Shown here piece after piece: positions 25,912 to 32,707 of a DNA stretch of 64,000 nucleotides (positions are counted from its first letter, which is position 1; each line of letters opens with the position of its first letter). The DNA lies in the NCBI RefSeq assembly GCF_030252345.1, contig NZ_CP126980.1:6525501-6589500 (forward strand), read 5' to 3'. The notes under the pieces are model-generated. The model made no database searches and was not told where the DNA came from. It saw nothing but the letters and a program-made list of their open reading frames with translations. The position numbers and the translations under genes were made by a program. This stretch comes from Actinoplanes oblitus. Lineage in GTDB: Bacteria; Actinomycetota; Actinomycetes; Mycobacteriales; Micromonosporaceae.

Positions 25912-26750
25912 GACGGGCGCTCGCGGTCCCGCTCGGGGTGCTGGCCGTCGCGGTGCTCTGGGAGGGCTACAAGGCGGTCGGTGACCCGGCCGGGACGGTG
26001 CTGTTCGGCACCCGGGTGCTGCCCCGGGCCGACGACCTCTCGATGCCGCACCTGTGGACCGTGGGGCAGCGGCTCGGCCGGCCCGAACTGGCCGGTGGCG
26101 ACCCGGTGTGGCAGGTGGTGCTGCGCGCCTGCCTGTTCACCCTCGGGATCACCGCGGCCGGGTTCCTGATCGGCGCCCTGGTCGGCCTGCTGCTCGCGGT
26201 GGCCATGCAGCGGTTCCGGATCGTCGAGCGCGGCCTGCTGCCGTACGTGATCCTGTCCCAGACCGTGCCGCTGGTGGCGCTCGCGCCGCTGGTGGCCGGC
26301 TGGGGCGGCACCCTCATGCCGGCCTGGGCGACGGTCGCGGTGATCGCCGCCTACCTGGCCTTCTTCCCGGTCGCTGTCGGCATGCTGCGCGGCCTGCAGT
26401 CGCCGTCGGCCGGCGGGGTCGAGCTGATGCACAGCTACGCCGCCGGGTGGTGGCGCACGCTGGTGAAACTGCGCTTCCCGGCGGCGCTGCCCTACCTGTT
26501 CCCGGCGCTGCGGCTGGCCGGCGCGGCGGCGGTGGTCGGCGCGGTGGTCGGCGAGATCTCCACCGGCACCCGGGGCGGGATCGGCCGCCTGATCATCGAG
26601 TACTCCCGGGAGGCCACCTCGGATCCGGCCAAGGTCTACACGGCGATGCTCGGGGCGGCGTTGCTCGGCCTGCTCGTGGCGGGCGCCGTCAGCCTGCTGG
26701 AGATGCCGCTGATGCGCCACCGCCGCCACGTGGAGGTGGTGACCCTGTGA
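25908..26750 (+). CDS. ABC transporter permease, pyrimidine locus
   Basis: 280 residues with about six transmembrane helices and the permease coupling loop in LMHSYAAGWWRTLVKLRFPAA (EAA-type motif before the last helices). It resembles SsuC/TauC/ThiX-like permeases. Four-base overlaps on both sides (ATGA with the oxidoreductase, GTGA with the ATPase) place it in one operon with the catabolic genes. It likely forms a heterodimer with the permease at 27502 to import a pyrimidine or related heterocycle. Confidence 0.85.
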   Translation: MRRALAVPLGVLAVAVLWEGYKAVGDPAGTVLFGTRVLPRADDLSMPHLWTVGQRLGRPELAGGDPVWQVVLRACLFTLGITAAGFLIGALVGLLLAVAMQRFRIVERGLLPYVILSQTVPLVALAPLVAGWGGTLMPAWATVAVIAAYLAFFPVAVGMLRGLQSPSAGGVELMHSYAAGWWRTLVKLRFPAALPYLFPALRLAGAAAVVGAVVGEISTGTRGGIGRLIIEYSREATSDPAKVYTAMLGAALLGLLVAGAVSLLEMPLMRHRRHVEVVTL

Positions 26751-27505
26751 ACGCCGTGGAGGTCGTCCAGGCCACGAAGATCTTCAACGCCGGGCGCTCC
26801 GACGAGGTGCGGGCGCTGTCCGAGGTGGATCTCACTGTCGGCGACGGCGAGTTCGTGGCGCTGATCGGGCCGTCCGGCTGCGGGAAGAGCACGCTGCTGC
26901 GGCTGATCGCCGACCTGATCCCGCCGACCTCCGGCAGCGTCACCGTCGCCGGGAAATCGGCCGGGCAGGCGCGGCGCGACCAGGCGTACGGTCTGGCCTT
27001 CCAGCAGGCCGGCCTCTTCGAGTGGCGAACCGTCCGCCGGAACGTGGAGCTGCCGCTGGAGTTGCGCGGCGTGTCCCGGGCCGACCGCAGGGCCCGCGCC
27101 GAACGGATGCTCGACCTGGTCGGGCTCGCCGAGTTCGCCGGGCACTACCCGGCCCAGCTCTCCGGCGGCATGCAGCAGCGGGTGGCGATCGCCCGGGCCC
27201 TCGCCGTGCGGCCGCCGCTGCTGCTGATGGACGAGCCGTTCGGCGCGCTCGACGAGATGACCCGCGAACGTCTCCAGGCCGAACTGCTGTCGATCTGCGC
27301 GACGACCGGCACCAGCGCGGTCTTCGTCACCCACTCGATCGCCGAGGCGGTGTTCCTCGCCGACCGGGTGGTGGTGATGTCCGCCCGGCCCGGCCGGATC
27401 ACCGCGTCGATCTCGGTGGAGCTGCCGTCCCGGGACGACGCCGGCCGGCAGTCCCCGGTCTACTTCGACAAGGTGACCGAGGTGCGGAAGGCGCTCCGCG
27501 GATGA
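26747..27505 (+). CDS. ABC transporter ATP-binding protein, pyrimidine locus
   Basis: 252 residues from GTG 26747. Walker A is GPSGCGKSTLLR, the Q-loop AFQQAGLFEW, the signature LSGGMQQRVAIARAL, Walker B LLLMDEPFGALDEMT and the switch His in FVTHSIAEAVFLADRV. It is the nitrate/sulfonate/taurine (NrtD/SsuB) subclass. It energises import by the two flanking permeases, with overlapping starts and stops on both sides. Confidence 0.93.
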   Translation: MNAVEVVQATKIFNAGRSDEVRALSEVDLTVGDGEFVALIGPSGCGKSTLLRLIADLIPPTSGSVTVAGKSAGQARRDQAYGLAFQQAGLFEWRTVRRNVELPLELRGVSRADRRARAERMLDLVGLAEFAGHYPAQLSGGMQQRVAIARALAVRPPLLLMDEPFGALDEMTRERLQAELLSICATTGTSAVFVTHSIAEAVFLADRVVVMSARPGRITASISVELPSRDDAGRQSPVYFDKVTEVRKALRG

Positions 27506-28257
27506 GACGCCTGCTGCCGCCGCTGACCGCCGGACTTCTCGCCCTGGTCCTCTGGCAGCTGTTCGTCACGCTCGGCCGGGTCGCCCCGTTCATCCTGCCG
27601 GCCCCGTCGGCGATCGGCAGGGAACTCGTCGCGCAACGCGGCAACGTCTGGGACGCCGCCCTGGCCAGCGGCGCGAACGCGTTCCTCGGCCTGATCGCCG
27701 GCACCCTCGCCGCGGTGGTGGCGGCCCTGCTGGCCAGCCGGTTCCGCGGCCTCGGCGAGGTGTCGGTGCCGTTCGCGGCACTGGTCAACGCGCTGCCGAT
27801 CATCGCGCTGGCGCCGGTGCTCAACAACATGTTCGAGTCGACCAGCAGCGTCCCGCGGCGGCTGGTCACCGCTATCGTGGTGTTCTTCCCGGTCTTCCTG
27901 AACACGCTGCGCGGCCTGCGCGAGGTCAGCCCGGTCCATCGGGAGCTGATGCGCGCGTACGCCGCGAGCGGCTGGACGTTCGCGACAAAGGTGCGGCTGC
28001 CGGGCGCCCTCGGTCACCTGTTCACCGGGCTGCGGCAGGCGTCCTCGCTCGCCGTGATCGCCGCGGTGGTCGCCGAGTACTTCGGCGGGCTGCAGGACGG
28101 GCTCGGCTCGCGGATCACCTCGGCGGCGGCGTTCACGGCGTACCCCAGGGCCTGGGCCTTCGTGGTGGGCGCCTGCCTCCTGGGACTGACTTTCTACCTG
28201 GCCGTCCTGCTGCTGGAACGGCTGGCCATGCCCTGGAAGACAAGTGTGCTCAGTTAA
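27502..28257 (+). CDS. Second ABC transporter permease, pyrimidine locus
   Basis: ATG 27502 overlaps the ATPase stop. The 251-residue protein has six predicted transmembrane helices and the coupling loop LMRAYAASGWTFATKVRLPGA. It is paralogous to the permease at 25908; having two distinct permeases suggests a heteromeric channel. Confidence 0.87.
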   Translation: MRRLLPPLTAGLLALVLWQLFVTLGRVAPFILPAPSAIGRELVAQRGNVWDAALASGANAFLGLIAGTLAAVVAALLASRFRGLGEVSVPFAALVNALPIIALAPVLNNMFESTSSVPRRLVTAIVVFFPVFLNTLRGLREVSPVHRELMRAYAASGWTFATKVRLPGALGHLFTGLRQASSLAVIAAVVAEYFGGLQDGLGSRITSAAAFTAYPRAWAFVVGACLLGLTFYLAVLLLERLAMPWKTSVLS

Positions 28258-28267
28258 GGGGTTCGCC

Positions 28268-29398
28268 TTGAAGATCTCCCGGATGGTTCTCGCCTCGGTC
28301 CTCGCCCTCGCCGCCTGCGGGACCGCCGACACGCCGGTCACCCCGGCGCCCGGTGGCAGCGGCGGCGCCCGCACCCCGATCAAGCTGCAGCTGCAGTGGT
28401 TCTACCAGGCTCAGTTCGGTGGCTATCTCGCCGCCGCCGACCAGGGCTTCTACAAGGACGTGGGCCTGGACGTGACGCTGCTGGAGGGTGGCGTCGACAT
28501 CGTGCCGCAGACAGTGCTCGCCCAGGGCAAGGCCGACTACGCGGTCGCCTGGGTGCCCAAGGCGCTCGCCTCCCGGGAGCAGGGCGCCGGGATCACCGAC
28601 GTCGGGCAGATCTTCGCCCGGTCCGGCACCTACCAGGTGGCCTGGGCGGACAGCGGCATCACGACCGCCGCCGACCTCTCCGGCAAGAAGGTCGGCAACT
28701 GGGGGTTCGGCAACGAGTTCGAGCTGTTCGCCGGGATGACCAAGGCCGGGCTGGACCCGGGCAAGGACGTCACCCTGGTGCAGCAGCAGTTCGACATGCA
28801 GGCGCTGCTGAAGCGGGAGATCGACGCCGCCCAGGCGATGAGCTACAACGAGTACGCCCAGCTCCTGGAGGCGAAGAACCCGGCGACCGGCAAGCTCTAC
28901 ACCCCGGCCGACTTCTCGGTCATCGACTGGAAGACCGAGGGCACGTCGATGCTGCAGGACGCGGTCTGGGCGAACACCGCGAAGCTCAGCGACCCGGCCT
29001 ACCAGCAGCAGACCGTGCGGTTCCTGACCGCGACGATCAAGGGCTGGGCGTTCTGCCGGGACAACCCGGAGAAGTGCCGGGACCTGACCGTGGCCAAGGG
29101 CTCCAAGCTCGGCAGGAGCCACCAGCTGTGGCAGATGAACGAGGTGAACAAGCTGATCTGGCCGTCGCCCGCCGGGATCGGCGTGATCGACGAGGCGGCC
29201 TGGAAGCGGACCGTCGACATCTCGATGACCACCAGGAACCAGACCGGCGACACCGTGCTGACCAAGGCGCCGGAGGGGCTGGCCTACACCAACGACTACA
29301 TCGAGCAGGCGATCGAGCAGGCCCGGGCCGGTGGTGTCGACGTGACCGGCAGCGCCTTCCGGCCGGCGACGGTCACCCTGTCGGCGGGCGGCGCCTGA
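28268..29398 (+). CDS. ABC transporter substrate-binding lipoprotein (ThiY/NMT1-like)
   Basis: TTG 28268 is preferred because AAGGGG lies six bases upstream and the peptide then begins as a lipoprotein signal, with lipobox LALAAC (Cys about residue 17); GTG 28244 is also in frame. The 376-residue protein has KLQLQWFYQAQFGGYLAAADQGFY and LLEGGVDI near the N-terminus, as in SsuA/ThiY-type proteins that bind sulfonates or pyrimidine precursors. With the catabolic genes upstream, a pyrimidine base or hydantoin-like ligand is likely. Confidence 0.82.
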   Translation: MKISRMVLASVLALAACGTADTPVTPAPGGSGGARTPIKLQLQWFYQAQFGGYLAAADQGFYKDVGLDVTLLEGGVDIVPQTVLAQGKADYAVAWVPKALASREQGAGITDVGQIFARSGTYQVAWADSGITTAADLSGKKVGNWGFGNEFELFAGMTKAGLDPGKDVTLVQQQFDMQALLKREIDAAQAMSYNEYAQLLEAKNPATGKLYTPADFSVIDWKTEGTSMLQDAVWANTAKLSDPAYQQQTVRFLTATIKGWAFCRDNPEKCRDLTVAKGSKLGRSHQLWQMNEVNKLIWPSPAGIGVIDEAAWKRTVDISMTTRNQTGDTVLTKAPEGLAYTNDYIEQAIEQARAGGVDVTGSAFRPATVTLSAGGA

Positions 29399-29562
29399 CC
29401 GGCCGGCGGTGAGTGGCGGGGAAGCCGCCCGGCGAAGAGCCGAGCCGTGATCTGTCGGCGGGGACAGTTACCGCCACCCGACAGACACATAGACCTACCG
29501 ATGACCTGCGCCGACCCGACAGCCTGGAGGACGTCGACACCCCCACGAGGAGGAGAAAGATC

Positions 29563-29982
29563 GTGCGTGGAACACGTCGTGGCCTGGTCGCGGCCGGGCT
29601 CACCACAGCGGTGACCTTGGCCGGTCTCGCGGTCACCGGACCGGCCCAGGCGGCCTCATGCCCGGCCAACTCGGTCTGCATCTATGAAAACCGGAACCTG
29701 TCGGGCGGCTACGTCCAGGTCTACACGTCATCGGGTCTGGTTCGCCGGGCGATCCCGGTCTCCTGGCTCTACGACTGCAAGTGGGTCCACATCGCCCACG
29801 GCAACGCGTCATCCGGCAGCAACACCACCGGGTTCGCGTTCGACCTGCTCTACATCAACCCCAGCAATGCGAGTCAGAAGAGGTTCATCGGAAGAATGGC
29901 GCCGCACAAGAGCTACAACAGCTTCGGCAGCGGCGACGACGACACCAACTACATCATGAGCCCGGGCTGCGGACCGGAATAG
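29563..29982 (+). CDS. Secreted peptidase-inhibitor I36-like protein
   Basis: GTG 29563 follows AGGAGG by seven bases. The 139-residue precursor has a signal peptide ending PAQAA near residue 34. The mature part has four Cys (SCPANSVCIYE, YDCKWV, SPGC) and a beta-gamma-crystallin-like pattern (CIYENRNLSGGYVQVY), as in the I36 family of Streptomyces metalloprotease inhibitors. It is probably an extracellular protease inhibitor or a small crystallin-fold protein; no protease is nearby. A 17-bp terminator stem follows. Confidence 0.72.
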   Translation: MRGTRRGLVAAGLTTAVTLAGLAVTGPAQAASCPANSVCIYENRNLSGGYVQVYTSSGLVRRAIPVSWLYDCKWVHIAHGNASSGSNTTGFAFDLLYINPSNASQKRFIGRMAPHKSYNSFGSGDDDTNYIMSPGCGPE

Positions 29983-29992
29983 ACCCCAGCCT

Positions 29993-30030
29993 GGCAGGCG
30001 GCCCGGCGGCGATCCGCCGGGCCGCCTGCC
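29993..30030. terminator. Strong terminator hairpin
   Basis: A perfect 17-bp stem (29993-30009 with 30014-30030) closes a CGAT loop, ten bases after the I36-like gene stop. Its GGCCCGGCGG core is the same as in the hairpin at 19166. Confidence 0.88.
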
Positions 30031-30131
30031 GTCGGTCAGATCGTGAAGGGCCCAGGCCGCATTGCGGGGTTCGGCCGCCGCCAGGCGCGCTCCGGGCCAC
30101 GCCGCAGCCCCGGTCGGACTCCGAAACCCGC

Positions 30132-30941
30132 CTAGATCGGGATCAGGCGGGCGGCGAGGGCGACGGTGGTGAGGTCGCCGTTGCGCAGCTTCTCGGCGGC
30201 ATGTGCCTCACCCAGCGTCTCCAGGCGTACGGCGGAGGCGCTGATCAGGGCCTCCTCGCCGTCGAGCAGGCGGCGGGCGATGCGGGCCTGGGCCGGGCTC
30301 AGCTCCGCGTAGGCACAGCGGTCGAGCGCGGCGATGGTCTCGTCCTCCAGGGTGCCGGCCATCGCCCGCTCGGTGACCACTTTCAGCAGCCAGCTCGGCC
30401 ACCACGCGTACTTGCCGACCACCTGGCCCGAGTGCAGGGCGACGGCCGGATCCTTGCCGTGCGCGAGCATCTTCACCGCGAGGTCGGTGTCGAACCGCTC
30501 CAGCCGCAGCGCGCCGACGAAGGCGCGCAGGATCAGCTGCGTCTTGACGAACTCCTGCGCCTCGTGGGCGGCCTCGCCGAACCTGCCCTCCAGCAGGTGG
30601 GTCAGCGCCTGCACCTCGCGCAGCTCGAACGCGTCACCGGACCGCTCGGAGAGCCGCTCCACCGTGGCGACCAGCCGCTCCACGCCCTTGGCGGCCCGGT
30701 CGGCCAGCTCCTCGCTGGCCGGCTTGTTCAGGTGCCGGACCATGACCTCCAGCGCGATCTCGGCCTCCCGGCGCAGCAGCGGCGAGGAGATCTTCGAGGT
30801 GATCTCGTCCCCCAGATGCTCGGTGAGGTAGGCGAGGTCGAACTTGTCGGAATTCTGCTGGAACTGATCCCACCACGATGCCGGGTGCCGCTGCTGTTGA
30901 ATCACATAACCAACAGTGACCGACCGATTACCCTCCGGCAA
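30132..30941 (-). CDS. Uncharacterised helical cytosolic protein
   Basis: About 269 residues, mostly alpha-helical and charged, without signal peptide, membrane segment or Cys cluster. It contains WWDQFQQNSDKFDLAYLTEH near the N-terminus and a helical C-terminal half. I do not recognise the family. The start is uncertain: TTG 30941 lies 12 bases after the preceding gene, while GTG 30905 lies 25 bases past a GGAGGG. It is the last gene of a three-gene leftward operon. Confidence 0.6.
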   Translation of the reverse strand: MPEGNRSVTVGYVIQQQRHPASWWDQFQQNSDKFDLAYLTEHLGDEITSKISSPLLRREAEIALEVMVRHLNKPASEELADRAAKGVERLVATVERLSERSGDAFELREVQALTHLLEGRFGEAAHEAQEFVKTQLILRAFVGALRLERFDTDLAVKMLAHGKDPAVALHSGQVVGKYAWWPSWLLKVVTERAMAGTLEDETIAALDRCAYAELSPAQARIARRLLDGEEALISASAVRLETLGEAHAAEKLRNGDLTTVALAARLIPI

Positions 30942-30953
30942 GTGATTCAGCCA

Positions 30954-31862
30954 TCACCCACGGGGGTTGCGCTCAGCCGCTCCGGCTGTCAGACCATTGG
31001 GATTGAGCAGGCCCGCTGCGACAACGGTACGGCTCAGCGGACGCGTCAACTCGGCCAGCCGCAGGCAGCCCTTCTCGCCCAGCGCACGGTAGGCCGGCTC
31101 GGCCAGCACGTCGGTCCGCTCCTCCAGCTCGGCGCGCAGCCGCTTGCCCTCCTCGGAGAGCTCGAGCGGCCGCGGCTCACCCTCGCCGGCCGGCTCGCCA
31201 CCGGTCACCAGGCCGCGCTCGCGCAGCGACTCGATGGCACCCGACCAGTCGTCGCGGCTCCAGCCGCGGGTGAACCGCAGGAACTTCTCCTTGGCCAGGC
31301 CGCTGGCCACGTGCAGCACGTTCGCCTCCACGCCGCTGATGCCGGCGGCGACCAACAGCGCGATGTGCCCGTCGCCACGGAACTCGCGGAGCAGCGTCTG
31401 CGCGTGGAAGAGCACCAGGTGCGGGGCATCCGGCCAGGGCAGCTCGGTGTGCGCGGCGAACAGCGGGCGGCCCTGCGGGCGGGACGCCGCGTCCAGCGCC
31501 GCGGTGCGGGCCAGCTCGGCGGCCTCGGCGAACTCCGGACCGGCCAGGGTTTCGGCGCCGAGACCACGGGTGAGCGCCGCGTCGACGATCTCCCGGCGGG
31601 CCTCGATCATCTGAGCGGGGGTGACCTTGTCCCAGGCGGCCGGCAGGGCCCGGGCCACCAGCGCCGGGTTGAAGTTGTAGAACGTCGCGGCCACCAGCCC
31701 CGGGCCGGCGGTGCCGAACGCCGCGGCGCGCGCCGCGAAGTAACCGGCGGACGGGTCGAGGCCCAGCCGGCCGTAGACCTCGGCCGCCTCGGGCACCAGG
31801 TAGACCAGGGCGTGCAGGGGCTCGGTGGTCCGCCAGGCCAGACGGGACGGGCGCTCGGTCAC
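30954..31862 (-). CDS. SCO6745/SalK-like protein
   Basis: 302 residues from GTG 31862, which overlaps the upstream stop as GTGA. The pattern LAWRTTEPLHALVYLVPEAA, GYFAARAAAFG, ATFYNFNPALVARALP and a C-terminal helix-turn-helix-like region match the actinomycete SCO6745 (SalK-like) family. Members are often called regulators or thioesterase-like, with no agreed role. It is predicted to be cytosolic. Context within a conserved-looking triad is the best clue to function. Confidence 0.68.
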   Translation of the reverse strand: MTERPSRLAWRTTEPLHALVYLVPEAAEVYGRLGLDPSAGYFAARAAAFGTAGPGLVAATFYNFNPALVARALPAAWDKVTPAQMIEARREIVDAALTRGLGAETLAGPEFAEAAELARTAALDAASRPQGRPLFAAHTELPWPDAPHLVLFHAQTLLREFRGDGHIALLVAAGISGVEANVLHVASGLAKEKFLRFTRGWSRDDWSGAIESLRERGLVTGGEPAGEGEPRPLELSEEGKRLRAELEERTDVLAEPAYRALGEKGCLRLAELTRPLSRTVVAAGLLNPNGLTAGAAERNPRG

Positions 31863-32365
31863 GGATTCCACGGCAGCTCCTCGGCTTCGGCGACGACGGG
31901 CGCGGCCACGGAGTGATCGGGAGCGGGCCGCTCGGACACCGTATGCCACTTGCCGGAGCGGCGCGCGGCCTGCCTGGTGACCAGATGGACGGGCAGCGGC
32001 GGGGGCGGGAACGGGCCGGGCCCCCAGCGGACCCAGATGGCCAGCCGACCGGCGGCGGCCTCGGCCAGCAGCTTGTCGACGGTGCGCTGCCGGTCGGTGC
32101 GATCGACCTCGATCGCGATCGGCGCGGCGCCGCCGGGGCGGGCGCAGGCCACGTCGAGCACCGAGCTGCCGCGCATCGGCGGTGGCAGCGGGACCACGCT
32201 GGGCGCGCGCCGGTAGACCCGCCAGCCCTGCCGGCCGGCCCACTCGACGATCGCGTCGATGAGCCGGGCGGTGGCGTCGCCCTCGCTCAGGTCGGTGAAG
32301 CTGAGCCGGTCGAGCCAGGCACCCAGGGATCGCGCCGTGCTCGTGCCGTCGTCCGCCGTGTCCAT
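31859..32365 (-). CDS. Small protein with a possible nuclease-like fold
   Basis: 168 residues from ATG 32365 (GGCGGGG upstream). A longer frame runs up to 32659 but crosses the structured repeat, so it is not used. After a helical N-terminus the order SSVLDVACA, then IAIEVDRTDR after a short Pro/Gly loop, then a helix (QRTVDKLLAEAAAGR) and a strand (LAIWVRWG) resembles the core of PD-(D/E)xK endonuclease folds, with Asp where the Lys usually sits. This is inference by eye. First gene of the operon with the SCO6745-like and unknown proteins. Confidence 0.55.
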   Translation of the reverse strand: MDTADDGTSTARSLGAWLDRLSFTDLSEGDATARLIDAIVEWAGRQGWRVYRRAPSVVPLPPPMRGSSVLDVACARPGGAAPIAIEVDRTDRQRTVDKLLAEAAAGRLAIWVRWGPGPFPPPPLPVHLVTRQAARRSGKWHTVSERPAPDHSVAAPVVAEAEELPWNP

Positions 32366-32707
32366 CCCCGCCACCCTATCGACCCGCCGCGCGACCGGAC
32401 CTCCCGGCGCGCTCCACCCCCGACAGCGACAAGGCGCGCTCGACGCCCGGGCGGATGTCCGCACGACACGAGGACTCGGCACGGCATGTCCGGCGCGCGG
32501 GCCGATGTCCGCCCGCGACACGAGGACTCGGCACGGCGGGTTCGGCCTGGGGTCTGATCTCCCGGACCGCCCACGGACAATGAAGGGGCCGGCGATCGCC
32601 TTGGACGCGCAGCGGCCAGATCGCCGGCCCCGGCCCGCGCGGGAGCATACGATCCGCACCCCAGCGGACCCGCGTAAATGAATGATTTGATCTTTATTCC
32701 GGATAGC
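32366..32707. other. Intergenic region with structured repeat and a short duplication
   Basis: No gene seen. Copy B of the structured element occupies 32555-32672. To its left GACACGAGGACTCGGCACGG occurs twice (32465-32484 and 32517-32536) within a 52-bp duplication that also includes GATGTCCGC. The last 30 bases before the GGDEF-EAL stop are AT-rich. Confidence 0.5.
32555..32672. repeat. Structured dispersed element, copy B
   Basis: Aligns gap-free with 7995-8112. The main hairpin pairs 32585-32597 with 32619-32631. Against copy A, stem pair 2 changes from A-T to G-C and pair 5 from G-C to C-G, both preserving pairing, while the 16-base loop core is unchanged. It lies between the 3' end of the leftward GGDEF-EAL gene and the start of the next leftward operon, the opposite arrangement to copy A. 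Confidence 0.75.

Noticed and set aside
32366..32659. N-terminal extension of the small nuclease-like protein
   Set aside because: The extra frame crosses the structured repeat, and the same peptide appears antisense near 8.0 kb because the DNA repeat is shared. ATG 32365 has a ribosome site.
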